Below the pieces are notes generated by a model. That model did no database searches. It saw only the letters and a list, made by a program, of their open reading frames with translations, and was not told the origin of the DNA. The translations under genes and the position numbers were made by a program. Below are positions 1 to 7,307 of a stretch of DNA of 27,742 nucleotides, piece after piece. Source of the stretch: a virus; the IMG/VR virus record IMGVR_UViG_3300002835_011888, positions 1 to 27,742 of that record, one strand, 5' to 3'. Every line of letters starts with the position of its first letter. The stretch's first letter is position 1.

Positions 1-794
1 CCTAAGAATGTATCTACTGAACGTTGATTCCACATTAATGAGATTGCTCTACTAGGTATTCCAAAACCATCATACTCACCGTGCCAATCACCATTAAAAG
101 GCCATAAATCACAAACATAGCCTCTGTCATCGAAGATTTGTTTTCTCTCTTCTAAACTCAACTCTCTTGTATAAACTTGAAATCCATAATGACAAGGTGG
201 AAGTACCATTTGGTCTAATTCACCTACATTCCAAGCATTAACCATTAATCGTCTTGAGTCTGGATTTGTTTTAAGGTCATTGATTAGGTTTGTGATTTGG
301 TCAAGACTACCCCAATTCATTTCATAGCTTATAGATGTTAATTGTTTTTTTATTACACCTTCCCAACTTCTCCATTGCTTACCATAAATTGGACCTAAAT
401 CACCCCACTTATTAGCAAACTCATCATTTGTTTTGATATTGAGTATGAATTCATCTAAACTCATTAATCTATTATGAGAACCCGTTTCATAATTAAAAAT
501 CTCTTTATAATATCTCTTTTCAAAGTTCTTATAAGCATCACCATCCCAAATATGACAATTGTTGTCAACTAAGTATTTGATGTTTGTGTCTCCTCTAAGA
601 AACCATAATAACTCGGTGACAATCGCTTTAAAAGCCATTCGCTTGGTGGTGAGTAGAGGAAATCCGTCCCGAAAATCATGTCGGAGTTGTCTTCCAAATA
701 CTGAGATAGTGCCACCATTTCTAGTTTCTTTTTTTGTACCATTCTCTAATATATCTCTTAATAGGTTTTGGTAATCTAAATCTAATTTATTCAT
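1..794 (-). CDS. thyA: Thymidylate synthase, C-terminus cut by window edge
   Basis: Makes dTMP from dUMP with methylenetetrahydrofolate, supplying thymidine for phage DNA. The 264 residues visible are collinear with bacterial and phage ThyA: N-terminal 'LLRDILENGTKK', 'GDLGPIYGKQWR' near residue 131, 'DSRRLMVNAWN' near 179 (phosphate-binding arginines), and the active-site Cys201 in 'LPPCHYGFQVY'. A family segment 'LMWNQRSVD' follows, and the frame is open to base 1. The start is ATG at 794, 8 nt inside the end of the endonuclease gene, so the two are probably co-transcribed and translationally coupled. A degenerate second copy of the thyA 5' end lies beyond the endonuclease at about 1626-1745. 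Flavin-dependent ThyX is excluded by the motifs. Confidence 0.95.
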   Translation of the reverse strand, partial: MNKLDLDYQNLLRDILENGTKKETRNGGTISVFGRQLRHDFRDGFPLLTTKRMAFKAIVTELLWFLRGDTNIKYLVDNNCHIWDGDAYKNFEKRYYKEIFNYETGSHNRLMSLDEFILNIKTNDEFANKWGDLGPIYGKQWRSWEGVIKKQLTSISYEMNWGSLDQITNLINDLKTNPDSRRLMVNAWNVGELDQMVLPPCHYGFQVYTRELSLEERKQIFDDRGYVCDLWPFNGDWHGEYDGFGIPSRAISLMWNQRSVDTFL

Positions 795-1530
795 TTTCTT
801 TTATACTATATTTCCATCTATACCCACCGGCAGTATCTTGTTTATCTTTACAGACCGCGTTTATGTTATAAATTCTCAACTCTTGTTCAACTTTACTTAT
901 ACTCTCCCAAGTTTTAATATAATTCCATTTTAAATCAAATTGGTCAACCGGTTTTCTTCTTTTTGAAGGTCCTAAAGGCACACCTTTTTTAATTTTTGAT
1001 ATGGTTTCTGAAAACCCATTTGGTTTTGGTTTTCTCATCTTATCTCTTGTTTCTTGAGTAAGAATTTTACCTTTTTGTGCTTCTGAGATTTTTTTTCTAA
1101 CCTCTTCAGTGTGAGACCAACCATTTAACATTTTTATTTTTTGATAATCGGATATTTTTTGTTTCCATTCATGATGTTTTCTATCAGCCTCCTCTTTACC
1201 GTATTTTTCTAACCAAGTTTTATACCTACCTTTTTTTATAAGAGAATTATACCCTAATCTTCTATCACCTTCTTTACTACCGTCACTTATGTTATAACCT
1301 GTTTTTCTATCTGTTGATTTATAATAAGATATCCAAAAAATCTCCCTTTCATTTAGTAACTCTTCACTATCACAAATTTCAATAACCTCTTTTAAAAAAT
1401 TATTTTTACCGTATTTTTTAATAGCTCTTTTTAATTTTTTACCAGAACCTAAATAATTTGGGTTATTGTTTTTGTCTTGTCCGATATAGATTTTATCATT
1501 CACCAAATTTGTAGTCTTGTATATTACCAT
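787..1530 (-). CDS. GIY-YIG homing endonuclease with NUMOD modules
   Basis: Free-standing homing endonuclease of the I-TevI/Seg type. Residues 1-90 form the GIY-YIG nuclease domain: 'VIYKTTNLVNDKIYIG' supplies the two motif halves, followed by 'YLGSGKKLKRAIKKYG' and the conserved glutamate region 'NEREIFWISYY'. Behind it come NUMOD3-like DNA-binding segments ('EEVRKKISEAQKGK', 'SETISKIKKG') and a C-terminal NUMOD1-like helix-turn-helix ('ISKVEQELRIYNINAVCK') ending in 'GGYRWKY'. I chose ATG 1530 (247 aa) over ATG 1563 because the GIY motif begins there and an ATATTTAT promoter-like motif (1546-1553) lies between the two. It ends 8 nt inside thyA. Upstream lies a broken thyA 5' end, so it probably inserted by homing at thyA. 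It is more AT- and lysine-rich than thyA. Confidence 0.9.
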   Translation of the reverse strand: MVIYKTTNLVNDKIYIGQDKNNNPNYLGSGKKLKRAIKKYGKNNFLKEVIEICDSEELLNEREIFWISYYKSTDRKTGYNISDGSKEGDRRLGYNSLIKKGRYKTWLEKYGKEEADRKHHEWKQKISDYQKIKMLNGWSHTEEVRKKISEAQKGKILTQETRDKMRKPKPNGFSETISKIKKGVPLGPSKRRKPVDQFDLKWNYIKTWESISKVEQELRIYNINAVCKDKQDTAGGYRWKYSIKENE

Positions 1531-1545
1531 ATTTTTCTTTATTAG

Positions 1546-1553
1546 ATAAATAT
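1546..1553 (-). promoter_or_regulatory. ATATTTAT promoter-like motif (GIY-YIG gene)
   Basis: Coding strand ATATTTATCTAAT, 15 nt before ATG 1530. It supports 1530 rather than 1563 as the endonuclease start. Confidence 0.5.
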
Positions 1554-1625
1554 GTTCTATCATCTTTTTCTACTACATTATTTTCTAATTTTTTACGAAG
1601 ATTTACACTAAAACTACCGTTTATA

Positions 1626-1745
1626 CATTCAGTACCAAATATCATATCCATGTTATCTTCTAAGTATTTTTCATCCATTTTTTCTTGTTCCATTTTCTAA
1701 GATATCTTTAAGAAGATTTAGGTATTGTTGTTCTATTTTGCTCAT
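1626..1745 (-). pseudogene. Degenerate duplicate of the thyA 5' end
   Basis: From ATG 1745 the sequence reads MSKIEQQYLNLLKDILENGTRKNG (split here: MSKIEQQYLNLL / KDILENGTRKNG) and hits TGA at 1671-1673. This matches the N-terminus of the intact thyA ('YQNLLRDILENGTKKETRNGG'). Past the stop, DNA similarity continues to about 1626: the reading 'KYLEDNMDMIFGT' aligns with 'QYLEDNSDMIFGT', which is the +1 frame of intact thyA (its true frame reads 'SVFGRQLRHDF'). The match is therefore at the DNA level with at least one indel, not a protein under selection. A 65-codon frame from ATG 1693 covers the relic and is probably not a gene. The fragment overlaps the last 38 nt of the KTSC gene. Confidence 0.75.
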
Positions 1746-2028
1746 TTAAAATTTCTGTTACTCTGTTTAACAATTCTGCTGGGTTAATATCACTATTTTT
1801 CTTTGTTGGGTACTTTTTAATGTACTTATTGAAAAATTGACCTTGACTCTCAGCCATTTCAAAACGATGGTAATCTTTGTGATTAACATCAGAATATGTA
1901 TATCTACGTCCTGCGTTAAAGATTATAGTTAATTCTTTTTTTTCTTGATTATAATCTGATGCCAAGATATTGGATGATTTAAAAAGACAGGAAATTACCC
2001 CGTCTTTTTCATTTCTTTCTATAAACAT
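1708..2028 (-). CDS. KTSC domain protein
   Basis: 106 aa. Residues 15-70 fit the KTSC family of small phage and bacterial proteins of unknown function: 'SSNILASDYNQEKKELTIIF', 'GRRYTYSDV', and 'SQGQFFNKYIKKYP', the family's lysine-ending signature. The C-terminus is a probable amphipathic helix ending in 'LLNRVTEILNEQNR', which contains an (L)-N-E dipeptide context seen in other minus-strand proteins here. It follows the 63-aa gene with a TAATG overlap, so translation is likely coupled. Proposed nucleic-acid roles for the family are unproven. Confidence 0.8.
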   Translation of the reverse strand: MFIERNEKDGVISCLFKSSNILASDYNQEKKELTIIFNAGRRYTYSDVNHKDYHRFEMAESQGQFFNKYIKKYPTKKNSDINPAELLNRVTEILNEQNRTTIPKSS

Positions 2029-2219
2029 TAATTAATGTAAGTTTTCCAATTCTTTATGGTACTTAAATGGTGTACCTCAGTAGTAACTTCTGTACTATCA
2101 TCATTATGAAGTGAAAGTATCATGTAATCACCAGATACTGTCACCATAACCCTGTGATATTCTAAAGCGATTACAGAACCATTGTCTTTAATCCAAAGTG
2201 TAAGTTTTTTGTATAACAT
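2028..2219 (-). CDS. Hypothetical 63-aa protein
   Basis: No family recognised. The product is beta-rich ('SVIALEYHRVMVTVSGDYMILSL' region, about residues 14-37), with no signal peptide or membrane segment. Its stop overlaps the next start by one base (TAATG), the same coupling used elsewhere on the minus strand, which supports it as real. It is the first gene of the leftward 2219-1 block; the block is divergent from clpC and no clear promoter box was seen in 2220-2329. Confidence 0.6.
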   Translation of the reverse strand: MLYKKLTLWIKDNGSVIALEYHRVMVTVSGDYMILSLHNDDSTEVTTEVHHLSTIKNWKTYIN

Positions 2220-2329
2220 ATGTCTAATTTTTATTTAAAACTAATAATTTTACCAATAAAAGGGAATTGTTCTGTAAACTTTTCTTTCCCTTATTTTTAA
2301 ATATATTTCATTTAAATAAAGTTAGGAAA

Positions 2330-4846
2330 ATGAAAAAAATGACGCCTAATTTAAAAGCTATAATGAAAGAGGCTTTTAAAGAATCAGTAAGATTTGGTGA
2401 AAACAAAATAAAACCCGAACATCTATTACTTTCTATTTTAAACCTTGATGATAATCAAGTAATTGAGGTGTTAGAGGCCATGGGTTCTGATGTTGACGAT
2501 TTGATGGAAAAATTAGAAGGTTACTTGAGATTTAAAATAAAAAATCCTAATATTGTAGAACTAAAAATAGTACCTTTTAGTGAGTCATCAAAAAACGCTA
2601 TCAGTTCCGCTGAACTTGAATCTGATAAATTACGTGATGATTCTATTGGTGTGGAACATTTGTTTTTATCTATTTTAAAAAATAAATCGTTAGACGGTAC
2701 AAAAGTTTTAGGAAATCAGGGTATTACCTATAGAACTTTTAAAGAAACTTTATTACATTTAAAGAAACAAAAAATAATGAATATGACAGGAGACTTTGAA
2801 GAAATCGACGACTTGGGTAAAAAAGCTAAAAAAGCTGCTCAAGGTAAATCAACAACCCCAGTACTTGACAATTTTGGTCGAGACATTACAAAACTTGCCT
2901 CTGAAGGTCAGATAGACCCAATTATTGGAAGGGAAGATGAGATTGAGAGAGTGTCACAAATTCTTTCAAGACGTAAAAAGAACAATCCAATTCTTATTGG
3001 TGAACCTGGTGTGGGTAAAACCGCAATCGTTGAGGGGTTAGCTCTTAAAATTGTTGAGAGGAAATGTCCTCGTATTCTTTTTGACAAACGTGTTGTAAGT
3101 TTGGATTTAGCATCTTTAGTTGCTGGAACCAAATATCGGGGTCAATTTGAAGAAAGAATGAAAGGTATCATGCAAGAACTTGAAAAAGCCGATGATGTTA
3201 TTCTTTTTATTGATGAAATTCACACAATGGTTGGAGCGGGTAATGCTTCAGGTTCTCTAGACGCTTCTAATATTTTAAAACCAGCTTTGGCTCGTGGAGA
3301 AGTTCAATGTATTGGGGCAACAACCCTTGACGAATATCGTGAGAATATTGAAAAAGATGGAGCTTTGGCTAGACGTTTTCAAATGGTAGTGGTTGATCCA
3401 CCTTCTAAAGATGAAACACTTATAATTCTTAACAACATTAAGAATAAGTATGAAGACCATCACAAGGTGAATTATACAACTGAAGCTATTGAGGCTTGTG
3501 TTAATTTAGCTGACCGTTATATTAGTGACCGTGAACAACCTGATAAAGCTATAGATATTTTAGATGAGGTTGGGGCTAGAATGCAAGTTCATATTAAACC
3601 CCCACAAGAAATTATTGACCTTGAAGAAAAAATAACTGAAGTAGGTCGTCAAAAAATTGAAGTTGTAAAACAACAACGTTATGAAGACGCAGCAAAACTT
3701 CGTGATGAAGAAAAACATTTACAAGATGATTTAGAACATTCCACTAATGAGTGGGCCAAAAATCTTGATAGAGTAAGACCTACTGTTAATGAAGATGATG
3801 TTGCCAAAGTTGTTTCTATGGTTACAGGTATTCCTGTTACTAAAGTTTCACAAAGTGAAAATGAAAAACTCCGTAACATGGATAAGGAAATTAAGACTAA
3901 AGTTATTGGTCAAGATAATGCTATCGATAAAATTACTAAAGCAATTAAACGTAATCGTGTAGGTATTAAAAACCAAAAGAAACCGATAGGTTCTTTTATG
4001 TTTCTAGGTCCAACAGGTGTAGGTAAAACTCACTTAGCTAAAATGTTAGCTGAAAGTATTTTTGGTTCTCCTGAATCTTTAATTCGTGTTGACATGTCTG
4101 AGTATATGGAAAAACACACGGTATCTAAATTAATCGGGGCTCCTCCAGGTTATGTTGGGTATGAAGAAGGTGGTCAGTTGACTGAAAAAATTAGAAGAAA
4201 ACCATTTTCGGTAATTCTTTTAGATGAAGTTGAAAAAGCACATCCAGATGTTTTTAATGTTTTACTTCAAGTATTTGATGATGGTCATTTAAGTGATGGT
4301 TTAGGTCGTAAAGTTGATTTTAAAAACTGTCTTATCATTATGACTTCAAACGTAGGAGCTCGTAAACTTCAAGAGTTTGGAACTGGTGTGGGTTTTGGTA
4401 CTCAATCTAAAAATAATGCTCACGATGAAATAGCTGAAGGTGTGATACAAGATTCATTAAAGAAGGCCTTTTCACCTGAATTTTTAAATCGTATCGACGA
4501 TGTTATTGTTTTCAAATCACTTGACAAAGAAAATATTAAGAGAATTGTCGATATTCCTTTAAGTGAAGTAGTTGGTCGTGTTAAAGAAATGGGTTATGTC
4601 CTTAAAATTGAAGATACTTTAAAAGAGTATTTGGTTGAAAAAGGTTATGACGAAAAATATGGAGCACGTCCTTTAAATAGAGCAATCCAAAAGTACGTAG
4701 AAGACCCAATTTCTGAAAAAGTACTCGAGGGTGAACTTAGTATTGGTGATACAATCACAATTTCTTACAATACCAAAATTGAAGATGTTAAAGTTGATAT
4801 CAAAAAACCTAAAAATTCTAAAAAAAAGGAAGATAAAGGTAAGTAA
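2330..4846 (+). CDS. clpC: ClpC-type AAA+ protein unfoldase
   Basis: 838 aa, close to full-length bacterial ClpC/ClpA. The order is: double Clp-N repeat (1-150); AAA1 with Walker A GEPGVGKT (224-231) and Walker B 'ILFIDE' (D295/E296); a coiled middle domain with a UVR-like motif 'QRYEDAAKLRDEEKHL' (about 449-464); AAA2 with Walker A GPTGVGKT (560-567) and Walker B 'VILLDE' (D632/E633), sensor 'MTSNVGA' and a C-terminal D2 domain. The loop V-G-F (687-689) matches the tripeptide by which ClpA/ClpC/ClpX dock onto ClpP. The start is ATG 2330; the in-frame ATG 2267 would add 21 hydrophobic residues unlike any Clp N-domain and would run through the presumed promoter (TATATTTC at 2302-2309). No ClpP is in the window, so it may use the host peptidase, as a guess. 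A perfect terminator follows. Confidence 0.95.
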   Translation: MKKMTPNLKAIMKEAFKESVRFGENKIKPEHLLLSILNLDDNQVIEVLEAMGSDVDDLMEKLEGYLRFKIKNPNIVELKIVPFSESSKNAISSAELESDKLRDDSIGVEHLFLSILKNKSLDGTKVLGNQGITYRTFKETLLHLKKQKIMNMTGDFEEIDDLGKKAKKAAQGKSTTPVLDNFGRDITKLASEGQIDPIIGREDEIERVSQILSRRKKNNPILIGEPGVGKTAIVEGLALKIVERKCPRILFDKRVVSLDLASLVAGTKYRGQFEERMKGIMQELEKADDVILFIDEIHTMVGAGNASGSLDASNILKPALARGEVQCIGATTLDEYRENIEKDGALARRFQMVVVDPPSKDETLIILNNIKNKYEDHHKVNYTTEAIEACVNLADRYISDREQPDKAIDILDEVGARMQVHIKPPQEIIDLEEKITEVGRQKIEVVKQQRYEDAAKLRDEEKHLQDDLEHSTNEWAKNLDRVRPTVNEDDVAKVVSMVTGIPVTKVSQSENEKLRNMDKEIKTKVIGQDNAIDKITKAIKRNRVGIKNQKKPIGSFMFLGPTGVGKTHLAKMLAESIFGSPESLIRVDMSEYMEKHTVSKLIGAPPGYVGYEEGGQLTEKIRRKPFSVILLDEVEKAHPDVFNVLLQVFDDGHLSDGLGRKVDFKNCLIIMTSNVGARKLQEFGTGVGFGTQSKNNAHDEIAEGVIQDSLKKAFSPEFLNRIDDVIVFKSLDKENIKRIVDIPLSEVVGRVKEMGYVLKIEDTLKEYLVEKGYDEKYGARPLNRAIQKYVEDPISEKVLEGELSIGDTITISYNTKIEDVKVDIKKPKNSKKKEDKGK

Positions 4847-4850
4847 TACT

Positions 4851-4878
4851 AAAAAACCCCTCTTTTGAGGGGTTTTTT
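4851..4878 (+). terminator. Rho-independent terminator after clpC
   Basis: AAAAAACCCCTC (4851-4862), loop TTTT, GAGGGGTTTTTT (4867-4878): a 12-bp perfect stem flanked by A and T tracts, 4 nt after the clpC stop. It is symmetrical enough to work on either strand. Confidence 0.9.
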
Positions 4879-4892
4879 GTTAATATTTTGAT

Positions 4893-4900
4893 TATATTTG
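4893..4900 (+). promoter_or_regulatory. Bacteroidota -7 box TATATTTG
   Basis: TATATTTG (TAnnTTTG form) lies 23 nt before the glucosaminidase ATG and directly after the clpC terminator. TTTG copies upstream (4876-4879, 4864-4867) are not at the ideal 19-20 nt spacing, so the -33 half is uncertain. Confidence 0.6.
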
Positions 4901-4923
4901 TTTAAATTAAAAAAAATTAAATT

Positions 4924-5520
4924 ATGAAAATTTATCGATGGGACAAAACAGGACTTGAAATGGTTAAAATAAATCCTAAAACTATTTTATTTGTAATATT
5001 AGCAGTTATATGGTTTTATTTTGTAATTAGCGTTATTTGTTACAAACAAGGGGTAAAAGTGGGTAAAAATGAAAAGATAACGGAAAATGATGTTGTTTTA
5101 CTTTACATGGATTCTGAAAATAACTCTTTTAGTAAGAAAAATTTTTACGAATACCTGAAAAAAATTAATATTAAGTTTCCTAATCTTGTTTTTGCTCAAG
5201 CAATTAAAGAAAGTGGGTTTAAATCTAGAATATGGAAAGATAATCACAACCCTTTTGGTATGAAAGAGGCTAATAAAAGACCAAATAAACAAAATGGGTC
5301 ACAACACGGACACGCTTATTACGATACTTGGAAGGACGCTGTCATAGATTATGCTTTTTACCAAACTTATATAGGTTTAAGTAAAATAAAAACAGAAGAA
5401 GATTACTTACAGTTTTTAAAAGAGATGAATTATTTTGATACCGAACACCCGGGAAACGTGAATTATCTTTCCGATTTAAAAAACATTGCTGATAATATTG
5501 AAAAATATGTTAAAGATTAA
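4924..5520 (+). CDS. Membrane-anchored N-acetylglucosaminidase (GH73-like)
   Basis: 198 aa. A single transmembrane segment (about 21-41, 'ILFVILAVIWFYFVISVICY') follows a short charged N-terminus, so the product is probably an N-in signal anchor with the enzyme outside the inner membrane. Residues 75-198 resemble the FlgJ/GH73 glucosaminidase domain: 'FPNLVFAQAIKESGFKSRIW' places the presumed catalytic acid at Glu96, followed by 'NHNPFGMK', 'YDTWKDAVIDYA' and a C-terminal 'YLSDLKNIADNIEKY'. The likely role is peptidoglycan cleavage at lysis or host take-over. It has its own promoter, lies between two strong terminators and is thus a single-gene unit. A holin or spanin partner was not found next to it. 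Confidence 0.88.
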   Translation: MKIYRWDKTGLEMVKINPKTILFVILAVIWFYFVISVICYKQGVKVGKNEKITENDVVLLYMDSENNSFSKKNFYEYLKKINIKFPNLVFAQAIKESGFKSRIWKDNHNPFGMKEANKRPNKQNGSQHGHAYYDTWKDAVIDYAFYQTYIGLSKIKTEEDYLQFLKEMNYFDTEHPGNVNYLSDLKNIADNIEKYVKD

Positions 5521-5545
5521 AAAAGGGGTTAAAAACCCCTTTTTT
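5519..5545. terminator. Bidirectional terminator between convergent genes
   Basis: AAAAAAGGGGTT (5519-5530), AAA loop, AACCCCTTTTTT (5534-5545): a 12-bp perfect stem with A and T flanks. It overlaps the last bases of both convergent genes (glucosaminidase stop and DHH gene stop), so it should stop transcription from both sides. Confidence 0.9.
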
Positions 5546-6974
5546 ATTTTGTTTGATTGTTTGTTAATATTTTTGTTCTAAGTTCTTTTTCAAACTCAGC
5601 TTGAAATTCTTTAAGATAAGGTACACCTTGTTTTCCAAAATACATAAGACCTGAAATATTGGTTATACACTTGTGACCACCACTATTAGCTTGAATGATA
5701 TCCCACCCCGAAACTTTTAACATTTTTAAGGCTTTAATTTCTTTCTCACCCAAACTTGTATAAGGTTTATCCATAACTTTTTTAATAGCTTCCCTCCACC
5801 TTTCAACCGTGTAACCTTCTTTAGCACCTTCGGGTACCGTATTTAAACCAGTGATACCACCTTCTGTCTGACCATAAATTGCCATAAGGTCATTATAGGT
5901 AAAACCAACTGATTCTTGACTAAAATCTTTGTGTTTTTCAGCAAAATATTTGATTGTATCAACAGTAATTTCAAACTGTTCTAATTGTGGTTTAAATTTG
6001 ACTAAAACTTCTTGAGCTATTTCACCCAAATTAACACCTTTAAGACTTCTTTCAGCCTTAAATGGGTTACAACTAGCTTGTAGTAAACCTAAAGGCCATG
6101 CTATAATTAAGAAATTAGCCTCAGGAAAGTTTTTAAAAGGTACGTATCTATCATAAGAACCAGGTTTTACCATGTAACCACCACCATACTGTGAAATAAT
6201 ACCAGTTGTAGGGTCATATGATACATTTTTACTAGTCTTCATTGATTCAGCGTATTCCTTAGCGTGTTGTGTCATTACTTCAGGTGAAGTATAACCTTCT
6301 TCTTTTGCTAATCTAACTATATTTTGATATATACTTAAAAGGGATGCGGAAGATTCCATAACCAGCCTTTCTAAAAATTTAGGTTTGTTTTTATAAGCTA
6401 ACAATAATTTGTTAGTTACAAGGGCCATCATCTTTTTATTCTTTTCAAGACTTTTTTCCTTATCCAAAACAAACACATAGTTCATAACTTGTTCAGGGGT
6501 AATACCCATTTTAGCATAATCCGCACTATCAACAGTAGAAATCATTAAAACATCTAAGTATGGGAATATTTCTTTTGGGGAAACTATTTGTGAAATAGTT
6601 TCAACGTTTGAACGTGATTGTCTAAAAGATGTTGACGCTCCTTTTTCAGCACCAACCTGTTTATCGTGATGATCAGTATGAATAACAAACATTGGTTTAC
6701 CGTGTGCAAAGTCAACCAAAACCGGCATTATATCACCTCTTGCCATTGGTTTTTTAATACTAAATTCTTTATCACCATACTGTATAACTTCTGTTTCAAC
6801 AACTTTGATACCATTTTGTTCAAGGTAGTTTTTCATTGCAATAGCGGTGGTTACACCATCTAAGTCTTGGTGGAAGTATATTTTAGCGTTATCATAACGT
6901 TGTGCTAATTTGTTTATATCTCTGATACCAGATTCAGTTATGAGATATTTGTTTTCTAATAATAAAGTTGACAT
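5544..6974 (-). CDS. DHH/DHHA1 phosphoesterase with N-terminal tag
   Basis: 476 aa. Metal-dependent phosphoesterase of the DHH superfamily (RecJ, NrnA, GdpP relatives; substrates are single-stranded DNA, oligoribonucleotides or cyclic dinucleotides). Motif I is D37-L-D39-G ('HQDLDG'); the DHH motif is at 101-103 ('HTDHHD'), and the C-terminal DHHA1 glycine motif is 'SGGHKCI' near 430. The exact substrate cannot be read from the motifs. Before the domain lies 'MSTLLLENKYLITE-SG': a short segment ending I-T-E at residue 14, like other minus-strand proteins here, possibly a capsid-targeting propeptide (inference). An ATATTTAT motif lies 17 nt upstream of the ATG. The gene ends inside the bidirectional terminator. 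Confidence 0.85.
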   Translation of the reverse strand: MSTLLLENKYLITESGIRDINKLAQRYDNAKIYFHQDLDGVTTAIAMKNYLEQNGIKVVETEVIQYGDKEFSIKKPMARGDIMPVLVDFAHGKPMFVIHTDHHDKQVGAEKGASTSFRQSRSNVETISQIVSPKEIFPYLDVLMISTVDSADYAKMGITPEQVMNYVFVLDKEKSLEKNKKMMALVTNKLLLAYKNKPKFLERLVMESSASLLSIYQNIVRLAKEEGYTSPEVMTQHAKEYAESMKTSKNVSYDPTTGIISQYGGGYMVKPGSYDRYVPFKNFPEANFLIIAWPLGLLQASCNPFKAERSLKGVNLGEIAQEVLVKFKPQLEQFEITVDTIKYFAEKHKDFSQESVGFTYNDLMAIYGQTEGGITGLNTVPEGAKEGYTVERWREAIKKVMDKPYTSLGEKEIKALKMLKVSGWDIIQANSGGHKCITNISGLMYFGKQGVPYLKEFQAEFEKELRTKILTNNQTK

Positions 6975-6991
6975 TAAAAATTACTTTAATA

Positions 6992-6999
6992 ATAAATAT
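6992..6999 (-). promoter_or_regulatory. ATATTTAT promoter-like motif (DHH gene)
   Basis: Coding-strand ATATTTATTATT ends in this octamer, 17 nt upstream of ATG 6974, and fills the 27-nt gap after the DUF3310 stop. Confidence 0.55.
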
Positions 7000-7001
7000 C
7001 A

Positions 7002-7238
7002 CTAATTTTCTTTCAATTTACTTTCTAATGTTTTAATATGGTGATTTAAATACCATAAGGCTTTTTTTAAATCCTCTAATTCTTTAGTTTGATTCTTTTT
7101 ACCAGCTCTTGAGATATATTTTATGGTATTCCCCAAAGAAAATCCTAAATCCCAAGCATCTATTACTTTAATTGCCTCATAAACGTTATCTTTACCACCA
7201 TAATGTTGTGGATGACTAACCATTTCTTTGTTTTCCAT
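7002..7238 (-). CDS. DUF3310 protein
   Basis: 78 aa. It fits the DUF3310 family, common in phages and sometimes annotated as a nucleotide kinase-like protein without biochemical proof. The family signature is clear: 'HPQHYGG', 'YEAIKVIDAWDLGFSLGNTI', 'KYISRAGKK', then 'LEDLKKALWYLNHHI'. It lies divergent from the RecA-fold ATPase gene, with 69 nt between the starts. No firm promoter box was seen for this direction (TAATATTG is a one-mismatch candidate about 25 nt upstream). Confidence 0.9.
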   Translation of the reverse strand: MENKEMVSHPQHYGGKDNVYEAIKVIDAWDLGFSLGNTIKYISRAGKKNQTKELEDLKKALWYLNHHIKTLESKLKEN

Positions 7239-7245
7239 AAATAAA

Positions 7246-7277
7246 TTTGTTTGTTAAATAACAATATTATATCTTTG
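7246..7277 (+). promoter_or_regulatory. Bacteroidota promoter TTTG-N20-TATCTTTG
   Basis: TTTG at 7246-7249 and TATCTTTG at 7270-7277 have 20 nt spacing. The box lies 30 nt upstream of the RecA-fold ATPase ATG at 7308. Confidence 0.8.
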
Positions 7278-7307
7278 TAAGAGTAAATAAAACTAAACAC
7301 AAACTGT

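Noticed and set aside
559-774. Plus-strand 71-codon frame
   Set aside because: Antisense to thyA, which has clear motifs in its own frame.
1496-1693. 65-codon minus-strand frame beginning MEQEKMDEKYLEDN
   Set aside because: Its N-terminal part corresponds to the shifted frame of the thyA 5' end, and its end runs into the GIY-YIG gene. It is a by-product of the relic, not a gene.
787-1745. Group I intron interrupting thyA
   Set aside because: The gene downstream has a complete N-terminus of its own, so no splicing is needed. I also could not make out a group I core.
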